A DNA stretch of 64,000 bases. Source: Panopea generosa. Lineage: Eukaryota; Mollusca; Bivalvia; Adapedonta; Hiatellidae. The position numbers and the translations under genes are program-made. This document shows positions 60,325 to 64,000 of this stretch, one piece after another; positions within the stretch are counted from its first letter, which is position 1, and each line of letters begins with the position of its first letter. The notes under the pieces were generated by a model. That model was not told the DNA's origin and did no database searches. It saw nothing but the letters and a program-made list of their open reading frames with translations. The stretch lies in assembly GCA_029582155.1 (NCBI GenBank), contig CM055901.1, positions 45,772,728 to 45,836,727 of the forward strand, written 5' to 3'.

Positions 60325-61475
60325 TTTCTCAAATCAAAAAATATCATAATACATATAGACAAAATTAGAAATCCATTCTGGCGGGATGTTCTCAAATCAC
60401 ACAAAAGCATAATACCATAAACAAAACTAGAAATACATTCTGGCGGGATGTTCTCAAATCACACAAAAGTATAATACACATAAACAAAACTAGAAATACA
60501 TTCTGGCGGGATGTTCTCAAATCACACAAAAGTATAATACACATAAACAAAACTAGAAATACATTCTGGCGGGATGTTCTCAAATCACACAAAAGTATAA
60601 TACACATAAACAAAACTAGAAATACATTCTGGGGGGATGTTGTCAAATCACACAGTTACATTATTCACATAAACAAAATCAGAACGACATCTTGGCGGGA
60701 TTTTGACAAATCACACGGTATCATAAGAATAATCAAATTTAGAAATACATTTTTGCAGTATGTTTGCAAATCACACACTATCATAATACACATATACAAA
60801 GTCAGAAAGACATTCTTGCGGGATGTTGTCAAATCACACAATATCATAATACACATAAACAAAATTAGAAATACATTCTGGTGGGATGTTCTCAAATCAC
60901 AATATCATAATACAAATAAGCAAATTTAGAAATACATTTTCGGGGATGTTCGCAAATCATACAAAAGCATAATACATATAAACAAAATCAGAAATACATT
61001 CTGGCTGGATGTTCTCAAATAACACAATATCGTAATACACATTAACAAAATTAGAAATACATTCTGGTGGGATGTTCTCAGATCACACAAAAGCATACTT
61101 CATATAAACAATATTAGAAAGACATTCTGGCGGGATGTTGTCAAATCACACAAAATCATAATACAAATAAACAAAATTAGAAATACATTCTAGCGGGATG
61201 TTTTGGGGTTATCATTAACATGTTGCCGACGTCTGCCTCATGTGAGAGATCATTCAGTGTAATGAAACGCATAAAAACTATCTGCGTTCAACAATGAGAT
61301 CCGACAGGTTGTCATCGCTACCCTGATTCACATACACAAGGACATGAACATACATGTAGATGTTGATCGCGTAAACAACGCCGGTGTTTGCGTCGCAAAA
61401 ATCATAATACAAATAAACACAATTAGAGAAACATTCTGGCGGGAAGTTTTCAAATCATACAATATCATAAATGAA
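60325..61475. repeat. 63-bp minisatellite, about 14 units plus one isolated unit
   Basis: Unit CATTCTGGCGGGATGTTCTC plus AAATCACACAAAAG and ATAAACAAAATTAGAAATA. The array runs to about 61207, is interrupted by a transposase fragment, and has one more unit at 61400-61470. Confidence 0.92.
61208..61400 (+). pseudogene. hAT-type transposase C-terminal dimerisation-domain fragment
   Basis: Conceptual reading gives MLPTSASCERSFSVMKRIKT, then after a 1-base shift YLRSTMRSDRLSSL, then after another shift LIHIHKDMNIHVDVDRV. This is the signature of the hAT dimerisation region (SCERSFS..KRIKTYLRSTM..DRL..L.L..IH.D..ID.D.V), the class found in THAP/ZMYM-like transposases. Two frameshifts in about 130 bases make it dead. 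Confidence 0.75.
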
Positions 61476-61829
61476 AAGGGGCGCCTTGTTCATTTTACTT
61501 TTGTGTCATGTTCAATGATTTTATATTAAAATCATTTCAAATATTTAGCCTAAATTTCGTTTGCCATACAATAGGTTAAGACACACTTTGCGCCTGTAAA
61601 CAACGCACAAAATTTCATTTTATCCGTTTACACAACTGTTATTTTTAACTGTCAACTAGCCGTGCAGTCGATAAAGTGGAATAGGCAACTAGGCGTACAG
61701 TATTGAAGTGAGGATTACATAAAAACACAAAAATAGGCAGAAACCAATATAAGTCTTCGATAGGGAAATGATTTTTCTGCACCAACATCTAAGAAAAAAC
61801 TGCATATATTCGTGAAAACCCCAATTTAT

Positions 61830-63687
61830 CAGGGGCGTAGCTTGGCTGAAAACGATGTGTAGGCACAGTTTACGAGATCAGGGACATGCTCCCCCGAAAT
61901 CGTTTTCAGCTAAGCCGTCGTAGGTGCGTTTAGGTGTAGATTTCTTATGTTTTGAAGGTGGTCATTCTTAATATTAACTTTGAATTCACTGTATGACCAA
62001 ATAAATTGATAAATATTTGGATCATATTCAATGATTTTTTGTTGCGAATTTATAGATTACCCCCGCTAGCAATCTGATTTTTATTACTTTTTTGGCATTT
62101 TTATTTTTTTCGATTTCTCAGAAAATTATGTAACGCTTTAATTTCTCCAGATTGTGTAAACAGTATTTACCAGCGTCACATAACGTGGTAGGGATATATA
62201 ATTCCTTGTTATTATTTGCTATATAGTCTTTTATCAGGTGGGTTCTTCCTTCGTAAATGAAGACTGCGCCGGCGCCATAAAATGGTTTAAAATTGTTAGT
62301 TATGAGCCTTGCAGTTTATACTGTTGTAGTAACCCGGCATACAAGATAATACGATTGAAGTTTGTAGCGAAGATTACGACAATCAAGTAAATAAGTTAAG
62401 AATAAAGATAACAAGAATGAAGTATGGAAAGATATCAAGTTAACAAGATTGAAGTATTCATCGAAAAAAGAAATAAAGATTACAAGAACCAAGTAAGTAT
62501 GGAATGTAAACTAGATTACAGGAATTGAGTATGGAGTAAGTAAGGAAAACAAGACTGGAGTATAAAGTCAAGTATAGAAAGAAGCAAAGATTAAAAAAAA
62601 ATTAGAGTATGGAAATAATGAAGAAAACATGGTTAAAGATAATAAGAAACACAGTATATGATTATTGTGTGCTAGGATAGAAATCTGAAGAAAATAAAAG
62701 TCAACAGAAGTAGTAGTTTAGAAATATGTTAGAAAATAGGAAAGACGCTTAATCCTCCACGACCGGTGATTAAGCAATTGTTAGAATGCAACCATTCTTT
62801 AGGTTGACCTCATGTGCGAGGATTTCAAATATGGGCTATTCACCTAATTGGTAAACCGCCGGCAAAAAAGTAATGATCGACGTATACATTTTTATGTCTT
62901 TTATACACTCAAGATAAAACGTTTATCATGTTACAAACATTTACATAATATGAATATAAAATGATAACAAATTATGCTCATTAAGTCAGTATATTAATGA
63001 ATAAATGTTTTATCTTTTGTTATTTTTCTGCACTTATAGTTTTACCATTATACCCAATTGCTAATTAAAGAAAAAGGGACATAATATGTGCGTTCTTATT
63101 GAAATAGCTATTAATATAATTTATAGTCCATTGCCAAAGGCACATTCACAGGTATTGTACTCGCGATCTGGTTACGACCACGTGTAATTTAGAAGCCATA
63201 TATACACATGTTTTTATTGCCAGTTGTCAGATTTAAAACCTTTTGAATTTTGTCTTGCAAGTGTTATAATTGGAATCACGGAACTCGTTCAGCGTTGCTT
63301 TGAGAACAGATGCCGCTTAAATGCAGGGGCAAAGTTTGGCTGAAAATTGTATGAAGGCTCAGTTGTAGAGGGGTCCGGGACATGCTTCCACGAATTATTT
63401 TCCAGCTTTTGGCCGTCTTAGGTGCGTTTAGGCTTATATTTCTTACGTTTAAGGGGCCTGGTTATCATCAATATTAACATTGAATTCACTGTTTTATAAC
63501 CAAAATTGATAAAATGATGTTAACTATTTGGATCATATTTAATGGGTTATTTTTGTTGCGAATTTGTAGTTTCCCGCTAGGGATTAGCCTTTTTTTTTTT
63601 TTACATTTTTGGCATTTTTATTTTTTCGATTTCTCAGAAAAACGTGTAGGCACGTTCCTATAGTGCCTATAGGAAGCTACGCCACTG
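61830..63687 (+). mobile_element. Composite CAGKGGCGTAGCTT element
   Basis: Left end CAGGGGCGTAGCTTGG, right end AAGCTACGCCACTG, with the 5-bp TTTAT directly outside both ends (61825-61829 and 63688-63692). Inside, the first about 300 bp repeat as a near-full copy at 63324-63687, separated by about 1.2 kb of unrelated sequence. The internal start at 63324 has no target duplication of its own. No transposase ORF seen. Confidence 0.65.
62360..62640 (+). repeat. Degenerate purine-rich repeat
   Basis: Loose repetition of AAGATTACAAGAATGAAGTA-like words (about 20-30 bp spacing), inside the composite element. Almost no coding potential. Confidence 0.6.
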
Positions 63688-63828
63688 TTTATCCTTATTT
63701 GATGGCAACAAAATCCTCGAAACACGTTTAAATATGTCGTATTTTAAGCGATTTTGTGAAAATGTTTCGGTTCTGAGACAAACCAGCATAAGAAAACAAA
63801 ACTGCGATATAAGAATACTTACTACAAA

Positions 63829-63978
63829 TCCTAAATCTCGTCTTTCTTCCTGAAATATATAATGAAATTGAGCGATAAACAGTGTATGATTGTTGTTTTT
63901 ATACAGCAACTGACAAATCGTCGCCGTACAAATCAGCAACTTCCGGCGTTCAATACTGGACGCTCCCACACTGTGCAT
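63829..63978 (-). other. Possible 5' end of a minus-strand gene at the window edge
   Basis: On the minus strand an open frame begins ATGCACAGTGTGGGAGCGTC at 63978. It is more GC-rich and less repetitive than its surroundings. Within it, acceptor TATATTTCAG and donor GTAAGTATT bracket a 27-nt segment (63826-63852, EERRDLGFV). I do not recognise the protein. It could be a promoter-proximal exon pair or chance. Confidence 0.25.
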
Positions 63979-64000
63979 TTTACTCTTGCATATCGTATGA

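Noticed and set aside
60392-60895. Two minus-strand frames with 21-residue hydrophobic repeats
   Set aside because: 63 bp is a multiple of three, so the minisatellite stays open by arithmetic; no start context or domain.

Overview
This is a eukaryotic window, most likely from a bivalve mollusc. The genes are animal-type, with small exons, GT-AG introns and long AT-rich introns. The noncoding DNA is crowded with repeats that resemble those I know from bivalve genomes: elements opening with AGCTCACCTGAGC, boxes ending in GGGCCTCTTGTT, ATGCCCCCCAA/TTGGGGGGCAT terminal repeats, and many tRNA-derived SINEs. The species cannot be named from the sequence alone. The repeat-based placement is recollection plus inference; the gene calls rest on exon-by-exon reading with splice phases that close exactly.

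Three conserved genes were assembled by hand. (1) About 1.5-13.3 kb, + strand: transcription elongation factor TFIIS (TCEA family), eight coding exons, 269 residues visible. Only the first coding exon, about 25-30 residues, lies outside the window. (2) 19.8-37.4 kb, - strand: cytosolic phenylalanyl-tRNA synthetase alpha subunit (FARSA), 13 exons, 495 residues, complete. (3) 37.7-53.6 kb, + strand: mitochondrial glutaryl-CoA dehydrogenase (GCDH), 11 exons, 422 residues, complete with targeting peptide. FARSA and GCDH are head to head, with 289 bp between their start codons, so they probably share a promoter. TFIIS and FARSA converge across a repeat-filled gap at 13.3-19.8 kb.

The genes have no common pathway. 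TFIIS rescues stalled RNA polymerase II, FARSA charges tRNA-Phe, and GCDH acts in lysine and tryptophan catabolism. From memory, GCDH and FARSA are also near neighbours on human chromosome 19p13, so the pair may be an old animal linkage.

Most of the rest is repeat. Introns hold at least five families of short inverted-repeat elements, including a pogo/Tigger-like family with one coding remnant and four short copies, and two families with clear 5-bp target duplications. There are also two copies of a compound element with internal 636-bp repeats, a LINE reverse-transcriptase relic, many SINEs and about a dozen minisatellites. From 53.7 to 64 kb I see no confident host gene: the stretch holds minisatellites, a broken hAT-type transposase fragment, a 1.86-kb composite element bounded by TTTAT, and a possible minus-strand gene start at the right edge.

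The most notable points are a FARSA exon whose natural 3' splice site reads AA instead of AG; a nine-fold tandem copy of a GCDH exon end with its 5' splice site; a transposon edge within about a dozen bases of a GCDH 3' splice site; the compact FARSA/GCDH divergent promoter; and the composite elements. I found no clearly new multi-gene system.
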